From Leuctra nigra (Eukaryota; Arthropoda; Insecta; Plecoptera; Leuctridae): a stretch of DNA of 64,000 nt. Under the pieces are notes generated by a model. It did not search any database. It was not told where the DNA came from and saw nothing but the letters and a program-made list of their open reading frames with translations. Below, in pieces: positions 12,047-22,434 of the stretch (positions are counted from its first letter, which is position 1; every line of letters starts with the position of its first letter). Both the position numbers and the translations under genes were made by a program. The DNA lies in the NCBI GenBank assembly GCA_934045905.1, contig OW203761.1:29376964-29440963 (forward strand), read 5' to 3'.

Positions 12047-14720
12047 TCGTGACGCCTGACCTAATATCGCGGCGGGCGTCGTCGAGGGCGTCGAACTCCA
12101 AGCGGGACAAAAGTCCGACGCTGCGTCTCACGGATTTATCGATCCAGAACGCTTTCTTCGGCAGAGATTTATAGATGACATTAAGCTGATAACTGTCAAT
12201 TATATTCCATAAAATGATGGGATTCCGAACGATTTTACTTCCAGTTGACATGTGAACGGTTATCTTTGATGATAAGAAATACCACGCAATCCTTGACCTT
12301 ATTTTTAAAGGTCGAATAGAAAATATCAAATTATGTCCGTTTTTCCCTGCAGCTTGCATAAATCAAAATATATTTGTGTAAAACAATAGCACATTCCTAG
12401 TTCTATTATGCAACGCCTGTTTCCTTGCCTACTTAGTGACGTCACGTATAGGCTTGCCGCGATGGAAATATCTTCCGAGACGCCGCATGTGTGCGAGCGA
12501 GACAGCGACTGCCGGCAAGACATGTGCCAGAGAGAGCTCTGGACATGTGGGAGGATGTGTAGAGAGATGACATCATGTGGCTCTGGTCCAGACCTAGTGA
12601 GACGCTGCACTAGTTGCGAGAGACGTCAGCACGTCAATACTGCAGAGTATTAGCAAACATAAGAGTTATATTTGAACGTGACTGCACGGGAAGTTGCGAT
12701 GCCAGTTTATCTACGATTCAATGAATATCGAAGAGAGCAATCGAGAAAAATGTATCACAAATTATTTGAGAATAATTATTATCCCATATAAATAATATTT
12801 TGAAAATGCCAGCCAAGTAAGTGTCTTCTTCTCAACGTCTTGTCCAGAGTTCGTCGAATGTTATTCCATTCTTCTCATCATTCATGATTAGTTACGCAAA
12901 TCCGAATTGAGGTGTAAAAATCGGCAATTGTTTACACGGCAGACCTAGCCAGAAAGTAAATCTCAGGAAAAGCCAAGAATAACAATTTGATGGATGTAAA
13001 CACACATTTCCTTCTTTCGACAAGGCAAATACATCGGCTCCTGATTCCTGAACAGAAACTGATAAAAAATTACTAAGTACTGATTAATATACTAGCAAAG
13101 CAATTAGCTTTAATCATTTAACATCAACCCCCCCCCCCCCCCCTTCCACTCGTCCCGCTTCTCTTCCTCGCTAACACTTCGTGTACATAGCAAGTGCATA
13201 TTATGCAGATGGCTGTATCGCTCAACACTTCATAAACAATCATGCTCAATAGATCAACGAATAATATTGTTGCCAATGAAATGATGCTATACGCACATTT
13301 TGTTCGCGGTATTCAAACCAACTGGTTTGTAATGAGAAGAGAACGCACTTTGTAACTAAGATTTACCGTGACTAATGATGCATACCGTATTTGGATCGGG
13401 GCACCCAGATTCGTCCTATACTTTCTCATGCTAATTTCTCAAGAAGTCCGACCTTGGGTCTAAACGCCCCTGGAAAATATTTTGGGCTTGTGATCGCGAT
13501 CATACCGACCGGAACGACGACCATAGCCTAAATTTACAAAGTTAAATTACTGATCCAAAGCGATGCAGCCAATGTGACCATTCAAACTAATTAGTATCAA
13601 GGATGTAATGAAAATAGGTCCTCGTTGTGTGAACAAAGATTGACTATGTATCGAGGACATAAGGACCTATAGGGACCGTGGTGGGACAAGCTATCAGGTA
13701 TCGAAGGGACGTGTATGCGATGAAGATTGTGTCGGGACGACAAGCTATCTGGTATCGAAGGGACGTGTATGCGATGAAGATTGTGTCGGGACGACAAGCT
13801 ATCTGGTATCGAAGGGACGTGTATGCGATGAAGATTGTGTCGGGACGACAAGCTATCTGGTATCGAAGGGACGTGTATGCGATGAAGATTGTGTCGGGAC
13901 GACAAGCTATCTGGTATCGAAGGGACGTGTATGCGATGAAGATTGTGTCGGGACGACAAGCTATCTGGTATCGAAGGGACGTGTATGCGATGAAGATTGT
14001 GTCGGGACGACAAGCTATCTGGTATCGAAGGGACGTGTATGCGATGAAGATTGTGTCGGGACGACAAGCTATCTGGTATCGAAGGGACGTGTATGCGATG
14101 AAGATTGTGTCGGGACGACAAGCTATCTGGTATCGAAGGGACGTGTATGCGATGAAGATTGTGTCGGGACGACAAGCTATCTGGTATCGAAGGGACGTGT
14201 ATGCGATGAAGATTGTGTCGGGACGACAAGCTATCTGGTATCGAAGGGACGTGTATGCGATGAAGATTGTGTCGGGACGACAAGCTATCTGGTATCGAAG
14301 GGACGTGTATGCGATGAAGATTGTGTCGGGACGACAAGCTATCTGGTATCGAAGGGACGTGTATGCGATGAAGATTGTGTCGGGACGACAAGCTATCTGG
14401 TATCGAAGGGACGTGTATGCGATGAAGATTGTGTCGGGACGACAAGCTATCTGGTATCGAAGGGACGTGTATGCGATGAAGATTGTGTCGGGACGACAAG
14501 CTATCTGGTATCGAAGGGACGTGTATGCGATGAAGATTGTGTCGGGACGACAAGCTATCTGGTATCGAAGGGACGTGTATGCGATGAAGATTGTGTCGGG
14601 ACGTACGGTCTCGGCGAGCTTCAGAAGACCCGGCAGCGTCTTCATGTAGCCGGTGTTCAAGATGACGGCCGACGTGGAGTTCGTCGTCGTCGTCCTCGTG
14701 ATCGTCACAGAGTGGGACAT
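6103..14720 (-). CDS. Four-helix MARVEL-domain protein (169 residues, 4 coding exons)
   Basis: Join 14720-14607, 11312-11118, 8726-8601 and 6177-6103; all junctions are GT..AG and phase 0. Exon 1 encodes a Thr-rich N-terminus ([20 protein letters not shown]) and [18 protein letters not shown]. Exon 2 supplies helix 1 ([14 protein letters not shown]) and helix 2 ([19 protein letters not shown]). Exon 3 gives helix 3 ([20 protein letters not shown]) and the [14 protein letters not shown] loop. Exon 4 gives helix 4 ([20 protein letters not shown]) and the tail YRMP. MARVEL proteins are tetraspan components of cholesterol-rich membrane apposition and trafficking sites; no catalytic residues are expected. 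The length is normal for the insect family. It lies head-to-tail between two paralogues. Introns 1 and 3 each contain a minisatellite, and intron 2 ends in one. The N-terminus resembles an uncharacterised fly MARVEL protein I recall as CG15211, but I cannot confirm this. Confidence 0.9.
6178..8600 (-). other. MARVEL gene intron 3
   Basis: Runs from the donor TCG|GTAAGT (8600) to the acceptor at 6178. Its main content is the 82/86-bp minisatellite; the rest is AT-rich. The plus-strand ORFs at 6218, 6578 and 6860 are chance or minisatellite-derived. Confidence 0.75.
6928..8276. repeat. 82/86-bp minisatellite, 16 copies
   Basis: Units contain CCATGAGCTATGTGACCACC, a CTACATACATGCTCGAACAG block and GTTGCCTAACTATCAGGTGC. 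They alternate between 82 and 86 bp by presence or absence of 4 bases (CATC-AGGC-TATAG). Point variants (GTGACC/GTAACC, ACATAC/ACATAG, CTCGAA/CTAGAA) recur in different orders, which indicates repeated unit shuffling. The first unit (6928-6990) is the most divergent. Confidence 0.95.
8601..8726 (-). CDS. MARVEL gene exon 3
   Basis: 42 codons; acceptor TTGCAG|GAG at 8726, donor GCGTCG|GTAAGT at 8601/8600. Encodes membrane helix 3 and the following polar loop. Confidence 0.88.
8727..8935 (-). repeat. Roughly 30-bp tandem array abutting the exon-3 acceptor
   Basis: About six units of CAACATCATTCAACATCAGT plus TCATCTCACTCC. Several units keep TTGCAGGAG on the minus strand, which is the real acceptor plus the first bases of exon 3; others have mutated to TTGAAGGAG. 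The array starts directly at the splice junction. A related CAACATCAGTTCA motif also lies just upstream of exon 3 of the CMTM-like gene (about 23122-23135). Confidence 0.85.
8936..11117 (-). other. MARVEL gene intron 2 (unique part)
   Basis: AT-rich, containing the foldback element at 9059-9201. The small ORFs 9336-9644 and 10443-10715 carry no recognisable domain. Nothing else is supported. Confidence 0.6.
9059..9201. mobile_element. Short foldback MITE, copy 1 of a small family
   Basis: The ends are imperfect inverted repeats: AGGGACAGTTTTCCAGTGCT on the left, and on the right the complement of AGGGCCAGTTTTTCAATACT. The centre contains ATTGCCATGACAACAACCAA. Related copies or fragments lie at 22525-22712 and 40211-40335. 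The superfamily cannot be assigned. Confidence 0.65.
11118..11312 (-). CDS. MARVEL gene exon 2
   Basis: 65 codons; acceptor CTGCAG-type (ATTGCAG|ATC) at 11312, donor AGCTAC|GTGAGT at 11118/11117. Encodes membrane helices 1 and 2 with the extracellular loop [15 protein letters not shown] between them. Confidence 0.9.
11313..13686 (-). other. MARVEL gene intron 1 (part outside the 54-bp array)
   Basis: Holds a 12-base G run (11633-11644), a (GA)16 microsatellite (12011-12042), a GC-rich stretch (12043-12640) and a 16-base C run (13128-13143). The GC-rich stretch has ORFs on both strands, none with a recognisable domain or convincing splice sites. Confidence 0.6.
12011..12042 (+). repeat. (GA)16 microsatellite
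   Basis: Uninterrupted GA dinucleotide run inside intron 1 of the MARVEL gene. Confidence 0.95.
13687..14604 (-). repeat. 54-bp minisatellite, 17 copies, beginning at the exon-1 donor
   Basis: Seventeen units of 54 bp, virtually identical (only the most distal unit shows differences). On the transcribed strand each reads CGTCCCGACACAATCTTCAT, then CGCATACACGTCCCTTCGAT, then ACCAGATAGCTTGT. The first base of the array is intron position +4, directly behind the donor GTA. Because 54 is divisible by three and no stop occurs in three of the six frames, the array is open in several frames, including that of exon 1. Confidence 0.97.
14607..14720 (-). CDS. MARVEL gene exon 1 (coding part)
   Basis: 38 codons from ATG (14718-14720) to GAGACC|GTACGT (donor at 14606). 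The start is the first ATG after a likely 5'UTR acceptor at 14734. A Thr-rich N-terminus is followed by the PG-L-L-K motif. Confidence 0.88.
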
Positions 14721-14734
14721 GATGAGTCAGGAGT
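14721..14734 (-). other. 5'UTR tail with upstream acceptor
   Basis: Minus strand TCTTGCAG|ACTCCTGACTCATC precedes the ATG, a good acceptor 14 bases upstream of the start codon. This implies an untranslated first exon farther upstream, probably at 16616-16674. Confidence 0.5.
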
Positions 14735-16615
14735 CTGCAAGACAGAGTGGGACATGAGATCTTAGAGATGAAAAACACTTTCAATCAATCGCATTATGTA
14801 CACACGGAATCACATCTTAGAAAATATTACATACTAAACATGACACAAAGTTAAAGAAGGTATGCAAATTCGTATTTCCTACCAATAAATATAATAGAAC
14901 ATTAATTTTAATAATATTCTGAGTTCTATAAAGAGGTAATATATCGATCCCATCTAATAAAGGAGACGAACATTCCAGAAATTATTGTAGAAACTCATAT
15001 TTTTGCTGCTTCAAAATCGCATCAAAACGAATGCTAACTTGACCGAAAGGCTTGCCTATGCCTACCAAAGCCCCATTCCCTTTTATTGCCCCCCGCCCCC
15101 GGCACCACTCCCTATTCATGAAGTTGTAATTACACTATTTATTAATTAATCACAATTAAAATAATTGCAGGGTGGAGAGGTCGAGGCTCCTCGCCATTTA
15201 GTTGTTTGTCCCATATTCCGATACAATTTATCTCCTTCGGGACTATTCAATTCTCCCTCTTAGCTGGACTCTTGACTTGCAAATCATCAGACTAATAGCC
15301 TCATTCCAGACTAATGGCGTCCAGGAATGCTCTGGATGATTGACATGAATCGATATCTAACTCCACGGGTTTCGGAGAACAACAGAAAGCGTCCCTAATT
15401 GAGACCATTAAGGAATTCCATCAGTTACTCAATATCGTGACGACAGCCCAATCAGGTTAGTCGGTCGCCGGGATCGAACCCGATACTTTAAATACACGAC
15501 GCTGCTGTCTAAACTCCGATGTTTATTTACAGAGCTGACACATCCGACAAAGGTGATGATTTCACAGACTTATTGCTCCTGCAAAAGCTGAAGGCGAAGG
15601 TAAATGTTTACGACTGACATTCAAGGAAAGTGATAACTAGGAAGCCGAAGGATATTGTGAAGAAAATGATTCATTTCGCCTGAAGAAATCATGCAAATCA
15701 TGGCAAGTCAAGATCAGGACACCCGGTCACTGAGCTCAAAGCCACGGAGTTCCCGAATAAGGACATGAGTATGTGTGATGATTTTTTGTTCTCTGCTTTG
15801 AACCCTGGCCTATATGATTACGACATACGTCATTCGTTTTTGTATTGAGTCCGGATGCTGTCTCCCGATATTCTTCATCAACTGGAACTAATTGTGTGTG
15901 GGCATACAGAGTTCATTCTCCAGCTTTTTTAATCACCATTCACCGGCACTATTAGTAAAAAGTTTATGTTGATGGAATTCTTGACAAAAACATCCCCGGA
16001 ATGCAGCATCCCTTGAGATGAGGGCAGAAACTGGTCCATTGGCTGGCAATTATGTGAGGCTGGGACTGGGAGAGAGTTCAGATGATCAGATCCCACGTTA
16101 CCTGTGCTTACCTACGCAGCAAGTAGACCGGTCTCCAAAACTAGCCTCATCCCCCCTCCACATCCACGAGCAACCAAACAATACAATGTGCCTTCTGCTG
16201 GACAATTACTGTACTAGCGCACCTCAATTTCTACCAAAACACATCATTAACATTCATTTCCATTGTTCGAAACACCTAACACCATAATTCAGTTCATTTT
16301 ACTATACTTTTATATTGTAGCTCTTCCACAGGACAACATTTCACACAATTTTACAAACAACCTTAAATTTCCGTCTTTTCTCACGTTTTATCATCAATAA
16401 ATAAATGATTTACACTATTTATCGCATATCGTAACATGGTTTTGATTAGAACTTGACTCCTTCATTCACTTTCAGATAACAAACAGGTGTGCTTGGTTTA
16501 TCGGCAATATGACACGAAGAAAGTAGTGAATGCGAGTGAAGCACGAACCTCATGCAATCTAAAGAGTTACAGAATGATATCGAGCTAAACTCCCGCGCGT
16601 TCTTCACAGACTTAC
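14735..16615 (-). other. 5'UTR intron (inferred), with a SINE-like fragment
   Basis: Minus strand of about 15300-15540 carries a perfect Pol III B box (GGTTCGATCCC, about 15468-15478) preceded at normal spacing by an A-box-like TTTAGACAGCAGCG. This suggests a tRNA-derived SINE and not a functional tRNA, since no cloverleaf acceptor stem is seen. The rest is unremarkable. Confidence 0.4.
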
Positions 16616-16674
16616 CTGGTAAACAGAGCAGATTGTTCGCGAGGTGTTGGTACACTGGAGCGGTTTGACGGACT
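16616..16674 (-). promoter_or_regulatory. Probable untranslated first exon and initiator of the MARVEL gene
   Basis: Minus strand shows TGCTCAGTCCG (initiator TCAGT, 16676-16672), then a GC-rich stretch ending TTTACCAG|GTAAGT, a near-perfect donor at 16615. It pairs logically with the acceptor at 14734. The region is CpG-rich (16600-16800). Inference from motifs; RNA evidence would decide. Confidence 0.45.
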
Positions 16675-16755
16675 GAGCAGGGAGAGAGCCATGCAATCGC
16701 GCGCTCCGCCACTCCCCATCGCCTCGCCTCTCCTCACCGCTCTTCCGCCGCTAGA

Positions 16756-16763
16756 TGACGTCA
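16756..16763. promoter_or_regulatory. Consensus CRE (TGACGTCA) upstream of the MARVEL gene
   Basis: A perfect palindromic cAMP-response element about 80 bp upstream of the putative initiator, within the CpG-rich promoter-like segment. This is the usual distance for a functional CREB/ATF site. Confidence 0.4.
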
Positions 16764-16802
16764 CGGTTAGACGCACAGCGTCGTCACTCGGACGTGGAGG
16801 AT

Positions 16803-16822
16803 GGGGGGGGGGGGGGGGGGGG
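16803..16822 (+). repeat. Poly-dG run (20)
   Basis: Twenty consecutive G directly upstream of the presumed MARVEL promoter. Similar runs occur at 18750-18775, 19648-19667 and 52491-52518, and a C run at 13128-13143. Confidence 0.9.
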
Positions 16823-16919
16823 TAAATTTTTACAGAACATATTTACACCGTTGAAATACTTAGGTGAAAAAATATAATTTTAATTATTTCCAAAATACAT
16901 TTTGATATATTTCCTATGT

Positions 16920-17392
16920 CAGGGATCGGCAACCATTTTTGATGAACGAGCCAATTTTCAAAAAATTAGTAAATTAGATAATAATAGGAGCCGCAGTAGA
17001 GGAAATAAATAAATACGCCGAAAATAATAAATTGAATTACTATAGTTTATTTTGATATTTTGACGAAGCACCCCAGTGGGCCAGTTGTTGCCCTGCAGGG
17101 CTTTTTTAGAATTTCAACTATTTAAAAGTGATTTTGGGACTCTAAAATAAACAAATTGAATCAATGAACGATTTATTTGTAGCCCCGCAGGGCGTATTTT
17201 TAGAATTTCAACAATTTAAAAGTGAATCCTGGGACTCTAAAATAAACAAACTGAATCTAATAACATTCCAATTATTGCCCCGCAATGCGTTTTTTATTCT
17301 TCGAATTTTCAAATTTTTCGTTTCCAGATCCTAATTTAAATTATAAAGAGCTATTCAAGAACCACCAAGAAGCCGCAGGTTGCCGACCCCTG
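16920..17392. mobile_element. hAT-type nonautonomous element (473 bp) with perfect 8-bp TSD
   Basis: Terminal inverted repeats CAGGGATCGGCAACC / GGTTGCCGACCCCTG are flanked on both sides by TCCTATGT (16912-16919 and 17393-17400). The 8-bp duplication and CAGGG..CCCTG ends are hAT hallmarks. The interior contains diverged tandem pieces of roughly 110-120 bp (GCAGGGC... and GGGACTCTAAAATAAACAAA repeated). No transposase ORF. Confidence 0.92.
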
Positions 17393-18749
17393 TCCTATGT
17401 TGACAAAGATACCAACGATTGATTCAATAATTTAAATTGGAAACAAGTGTAACTATAGTTTCGTGCATGTCTTCTTGGGTATTACGCAGACTGTGGTTCA
17501 ATATTGGTTGCCAATCCCTGATGTTCACGAATGGCTAATTTAATGTCAACAAAATTATTCAAAAAGAGGTGATTCATCCGTCTCTTTATCATTTAAAATC
17601 CTTCAGATTTTTAAAGGTCAGAGTTGTTTACCTCTGAAGGTCATTGTTTAAGTGTCCGTCAATATCTACTTTTCAAGTGCAAACTGAAAAAAACCCATCT
17701 TGAATAAAATATATGTAATTTTTCATGAAATTTTCTAAATACGAAATGTGAGATCGATTTGTTTGAGTTTGTGTGTGTATCTGGCAGTGGGTTTGGAATC
17801 TACATTCCTTGACATACATTTATGTCGTGGGTGTATTCATAGCTCTCCTCCGTAGGAAGGCTCTCGACCGAATCTCAACCAAACGCTGTCTGGATTGCTT
17901 CAGAAATCATTTCACTATGGAATCCAGGGAAATACTGGCAACTGTTTGAGCTTAGACATCACTGCATTATCATGTAGTGATAACCTAGAACTGTGTCCAA
18001 TCATGTTCAGTTCATACGTCGTATCAGCATTCTGCACTTTTTTAAATCAAAGTGTCACCATTCATCAACGATTCTATTAATTATTGGAAGCGAGATTACA
18101 ACAATACGAAGTGAACTAACAGAACACCTACGGTTGATGAAGAAATTGCTTTTTAATTATCCAAACAGAACTATTTAAATAATAATGTGATTGCGTCAAA
18201 TACCATAACTTCAGTCCCAGCAGGCATATTGACGACACTCATGAGTCATATTGTTATTTTCTTGCGATGACTCCTTGGCAAAGACAGATTAGTAGTAATT
18301 CACTTTAATCCTACCTTGACTTCATTTACAGCCAGTTTTCACGCGAAGAATATGTAAGTACTGTCAAATGACGTATTTCAAGGTTGCGTGGGTGTTAAGT
18401 CAATTGTGACAAACAATTGGTATGGAATCTATAAATTTGCCACCTTTTGTATCAAATAAAAACTGTACGAAATGTCACTGTGCATGCGAACTGATAAGGA
18501 TCGTAATAAGTCAGTGTCCACAATCTAAATGTCTTCGATACATCACTCGTATCAGCGTTCTTATCAGCTGAGGGTGACAAAGTCAAAGGGTTCGAGGAAG
18601 TGAAATGAGTGGAAAGCAGAATCGATAGTTTTTCATCTTTTCCACCCACTAACTGTTGGGGAAATCACATGACTAAGTGTTCATAGTTGTAAAGAGGTAT
18701 AATTAGAAACTCAGTACCAGTTGCTTTGTATTCAAAGAACACATTTATT

Positions 18750-18775
18750 GGGGGGGGGGGGGGGGGGGGGGGGGG
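18750..18775 (+). repeat. Poly-dG run (26)
   Basis: Uninterrupted G tract in intergenic sequence. Confidence 0.9.
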
Positions 18776-19647
18776 CAAAAGCGCATACAACACATAGGTC
18801 TCTGATTGCAACTGCATGTTGAAGAAATTAGTGCGCATGTGCAACCGCTTCATAAAGATGGAGCAACCCCCCGAAGAAAACATATTTCGTACATGTTCGT
18901 ATTTACGAATTTAAAAAATCTAGATACGGATGTCAGTTACTTGTTCTTAGATTTTTTTTATCCCTTTGACCAATTTGATTGTTCTCATTTTTCCTTCATA
19001 CATTTTCTTCTTTGTACTTTTCAAAGGATTTGGATTATATCACATGCCGGCAGCTATACCTGTCTAGTTACTAATTAGAAATTATACTGTCGCACCCAAG
19101 TGACATTTTTTAAATGATCCAAAATGGGGAAATGTCCCCATTTAGTAAGTTAAAAATTGTATTGAATTTGTTACTGTTGCCAGTGGCTAAGCAGAAATTG
19201 GCGATTTACTCAAAATAGGTTTCATCTGGTGTATGTCATCTCTTTAGATCAAGTTCACAATCATGAGTTAGTACAATTAGAACTTTCCAGGGACTGTGCC
19301 CGAAATTTTAAGGGTGAGCATCGAGAGGCGGCCAATATTTGGGTGGCGGCCGCCACATTTTCTGCTATGTCATTCGCCCCGCGGCCCCATAAGCATTTCT
19401 TTTAACTCATAAACTCACTTTTTCAGTATTTCTGCGTTTGTTTATTTAGTTGGTTTTTCTCGCTTTTTGGTGGTGGGTTCTACCCAGAGAACAGGACCTG
19501 CTGTTTTGAAGAGGCCGTCATAGGTCCATAGCAATAGCATGAAGCATGGAATTTAATTTTAAACACAATAGAAACGAAATTGGAACCTTGAAATGGCCAC
19601 TATTTTGGTAAGACAAATAACCAACCTCTGTATGGAAGATTGGTTGA

Positions 19648-19667
19648 GGGGGGGGGGGGGGGGGGGG
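19648..19667 (+). repeat. Poly-dG run (20)
   Basis: G tract followed by AGGGGGG; intergenic. Confidence 0.9.
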
Positions 19668-20726
19668 AGGGGGGATAATATTGTAAAAGAACTTGAGCTG
19701 GAAATACTAGTGTCTACGCAGACAATGGGGGTCTGGGGGGAGGGTCCCACAGCAAAATGCGGGTCCGATTTTTTTTGAAAATTCAGGCATGAATTTGGTG
19801 CATTTCTATACGCGATTTTAGCGCTTTTAAAGCGTATTTTTATCGTGACATATAAATATATGAGAACATGGAGGGAAATTGAATCAGAGATTGACCACGC
19901 GGCTGAGGCTGATTACACCAACATTTGATAACACTTATTTTGAATCAAAACAATGAAGAACTTTAAACATAATTGTCATTTAGCAAACTTCCCTAAACCT
20001 TATGTTCTATCGATATGAAGAGCATCTCAAACATATTTTTCCAAATTACTATAATTTGCATTTATATACAAATAGCCAGCGTCTGTGAACGACTGATATA
20101 GGTACACATTAGTAATAATATGAACACCTTTATTACACCATAACATATTTAGCTAACGACTGTTGCAAGCGATTTTCTCGTGTATCAAAAATATTTCTTC
20201 AGAGTTACCGTTTATATTGATACTAAAATACATTTGGTGACAGCGACAGGATTCAAAATTGATGAGATAAATCGTAATCTGCGCATTCACGTTTCTTGTA
20301 AAACGATCTCTAGGACAGAGTTGCGATGGATTATGCACCAAACATTGTCTTGGTTACTTGCGGTCAGCCAAAACAAGTATTAGTTCGGTTTACCAAGAAG
20401 TCGCTCCCAGCCAGCGGTGCAAGTGTTACCTACAAGTGCATTGTAATGGAAAAGAATGAATAACATGCCAAAAGTAATTCGATATTATCAGTTCTGTTCT
20501 CTATGCTTTTTGGATCTGGTGATCTCAATCATAACCTGTCCGATTTTATTGAAAATGCATCAATCCATGGCATTGTTAATAAAATAGATTTACTAACCTC
20601 TTAGTTCATTTTATCAGTCAATTAATTGTTCTATTGTTACAAACGTAAATTATTCTGAATAATAATTGAGGGTTCAGAGGTAAAAGCAACCAAGTGACAT
20701 TAAAAAAATGAAATTAGTGTTTATAG

Positions 20727-20941
20727 TAAAGCCCGATTCACACGGTCACATTTATTGAACAACTTCTGTGTCACAGTCTTGGGCACAGTCTTTGTCACAT
20801 AATCACATTTCTTGAAGGAAATTAGAACATGTTTTAAGTTCTGTGACAGAAAGTTGCTTCGTGTAAATGCAAAATTGTATGAAAAATGGGAATGTGACCT
20901 AGAAGTTGTTCAAGAAATTGCACCGTGTAAATCGGGCTTTA
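20727..20941. mobile_element. Foldback MITE with TAAAGCCCGATT termini
   Basis: Left TAAAGCCCGATTCACACGGT pairs with right ACCGTGTAAATCGGGCTTTA (about 18 of 20). The arms extend inward with weaker complementarity (TTGAACAACTTCT / AGAAGTTGTTCAA). 215 bp, no ORF. The terminal sequence resembles the larger element at 33411-33947, so they may be one family. Confidence 0.8.
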
Positions 20942-22323
20942 GATAGCCGAGAGTTGATTCTAGTTGGTTGAAAAATAGCAAAGACGATATTTCAAGAAAT
21001 GCTTACAGTAAAAGTAAAGCGAATGACCTCAGTTTTAGGGTTAGGGTGAGAACTTGTGTCCCGACTCCCGAGGATATGTGAGTTTGACCTCTGTTCGAAT
21101 ATCAATTAATATATTTTAGGTCCAATTGGCATTGAAAACCCATTTGACAATTTTGTTCAAAACTCCAGGATAATGTCTGTTCTTCAATCAACGATAATGT
21201 GTAGCAACAACGAAGGAATATGCAAAACTCCATTTGTAGAAATGTAACTTGGTTGTCTTTATAGCAACCAAGAAAGTCAATTGAAATACTTAGGCACACA
21301 TTTTGTACTTTTAAAGATCGAATTCTGCACCTTCCTGGCGTATTGTCATTTGTATAATGCATTAAATTTGAATTGTGTTGTGTCACTTAAAAATATAGGA
21401 GAATTCTGCTGATATAATAGATTGGAAAATATAGAATGTTCAGATGAAATGGGGATATAATAATATAATGTCATAATCTCAATAAACATAAAACAAGGAG
21501 GCAAGGTATATGAAACGAAAAATGTTATATTTAAATATATTTATATTATAAGTAGATAATATTTGTAAATAAAAACAATGTAGATCATTGTAACAAATAG
21601 GATTGATGTGAAACTGAAATCCTCTTGAATTATTCTCATTTACACATTTCCAATTCACTTCTCACATTCATGCATGTATCTGATTGATAATGAAGACTTA
21701 ATTATATTTTACACGTGATAAAGGTGAACTATCAAGCTAACTACATCATGACATTGACGATGAAATATGTAAAATAATACGCAATCCGATACTCGGGCAA
21801 ACTAAATGAATATATTTTATGTGTTAATGTATGAGAATAGAAATACTATATTTTTAAATAACGAAATTGATCTGGGCGAAATGTTCGACATTGGGAGTCA
21901 ACCAAAAGTCAGTGTTACCCTGATTGGTTGCATTTGATCAATGACAGTCAAAAGCTATCAATATTGAATACGTGCGAATATAATGCGTTTACAGAATGGC
22001 TGTAAATGAAAACAAATTGTCAATAAATTATCATGCTGTCTTATTTATAATATTTTATAATGTGCTTATTGCAAATGCAGATGTAAAGTTAACTTATAAA
22101 TTTGTACATATTTTATTTACTTCCAAATTCTATTTATGAATGGCAAACCTCTAAACTTGATGTTTGAGACCTTGAAACTGAACCTAGGACTGGTGTTTAC
22201 GCCACATGAAAGGTGAAACTAATGAACGACCACACTGAAATCCATGTCTTGAACGCATAGTGGCACTGATGACGCAAGTTGAACGGCGACGACAGAAGGA
22301 CTTCTCGGTTGATTCGGTGAGAT

Positions 22324-22329
22324 TTTATT
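22324..22329 (-). terminator. Polyadenylation signal of the CMTM-like gene
   Basis: Minus-strand AATAAA 25 bases after the TAA stop, giving an unusually short 3'UTR if used. Other candidates lie 200-300 bases farther on. Confidence 0.45.
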
Positions 22330-22353
22330 GGTGCTCTTCTGTTGGCCGTCGGC

Positions 22354-22434
22354 TTATGATTGTGAACCCTTCCATTCGATGTACAGGAAGTAGGTGCCAG
22401 CGACGTAGGCCAAGAAGTTGAACAGACCGAAACT
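22354..22434 (-). CDS. CMTM-like exon 4 (last)
   Basis: 27 codons including TAA (22354-22356); acceptor TTGCAG|AGT at 22434. Encodes helix 4 and the tail KGSQS. Confidence 0.85.
   Translation of the reverse strand, partial: SFGLFNFLAYVAGTYFLYIEWKGSQS

Larger units (their letters stand above)
17401..22323. other. Intergenic, no gene seen
   Basis: AT-rich sequence between the CMTM-like gene 3' end and the hAT element. It holds poly-G tracts (18750-18775, 19648-19667), a short GC-rich remnant (about 19310-19395) and the foldback at 20727-20941. ORFs here are short and without domains. Confidence 0.55.

Noticed and set aside
11979..12359. 126-codon minus-strand ORF ending in a Ser-Leu repeat
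   Set aside because: The tail is the GA microsatellite read in frame; the rest shows no domain.
12408..12653. Cys-rich 81-codon ORF ([12 protein letters not shown]...)
   Set aside because: No signal peptide, no splice or promoter context, and composition driven by a GC-rich, GA-rich stretch inside an intron. A real knottin-like peptide cannot be excluded but is not supported.
13687..14604. Possible CRISPR array
   Set aside because: The units are contiguous and identical with no unique spacers, in a eukaryotic intron.
13597..14784. Three long overlapping ORFs (323-395 codons) on both strands
   Set aside because: They are products of a 54-bp tandem repeat whose length is a multiple of three. 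Only the 38 exon-1 codons are supported as protein.
15460..15485. Possible tRNA gene (B box GGTTCGATCCC, minus strand)
   Set aside because: No acceptor stem, anticodon arm or proper A box; better explained as a SINE. The same applies to the B-box matches near 41815 and 56702.
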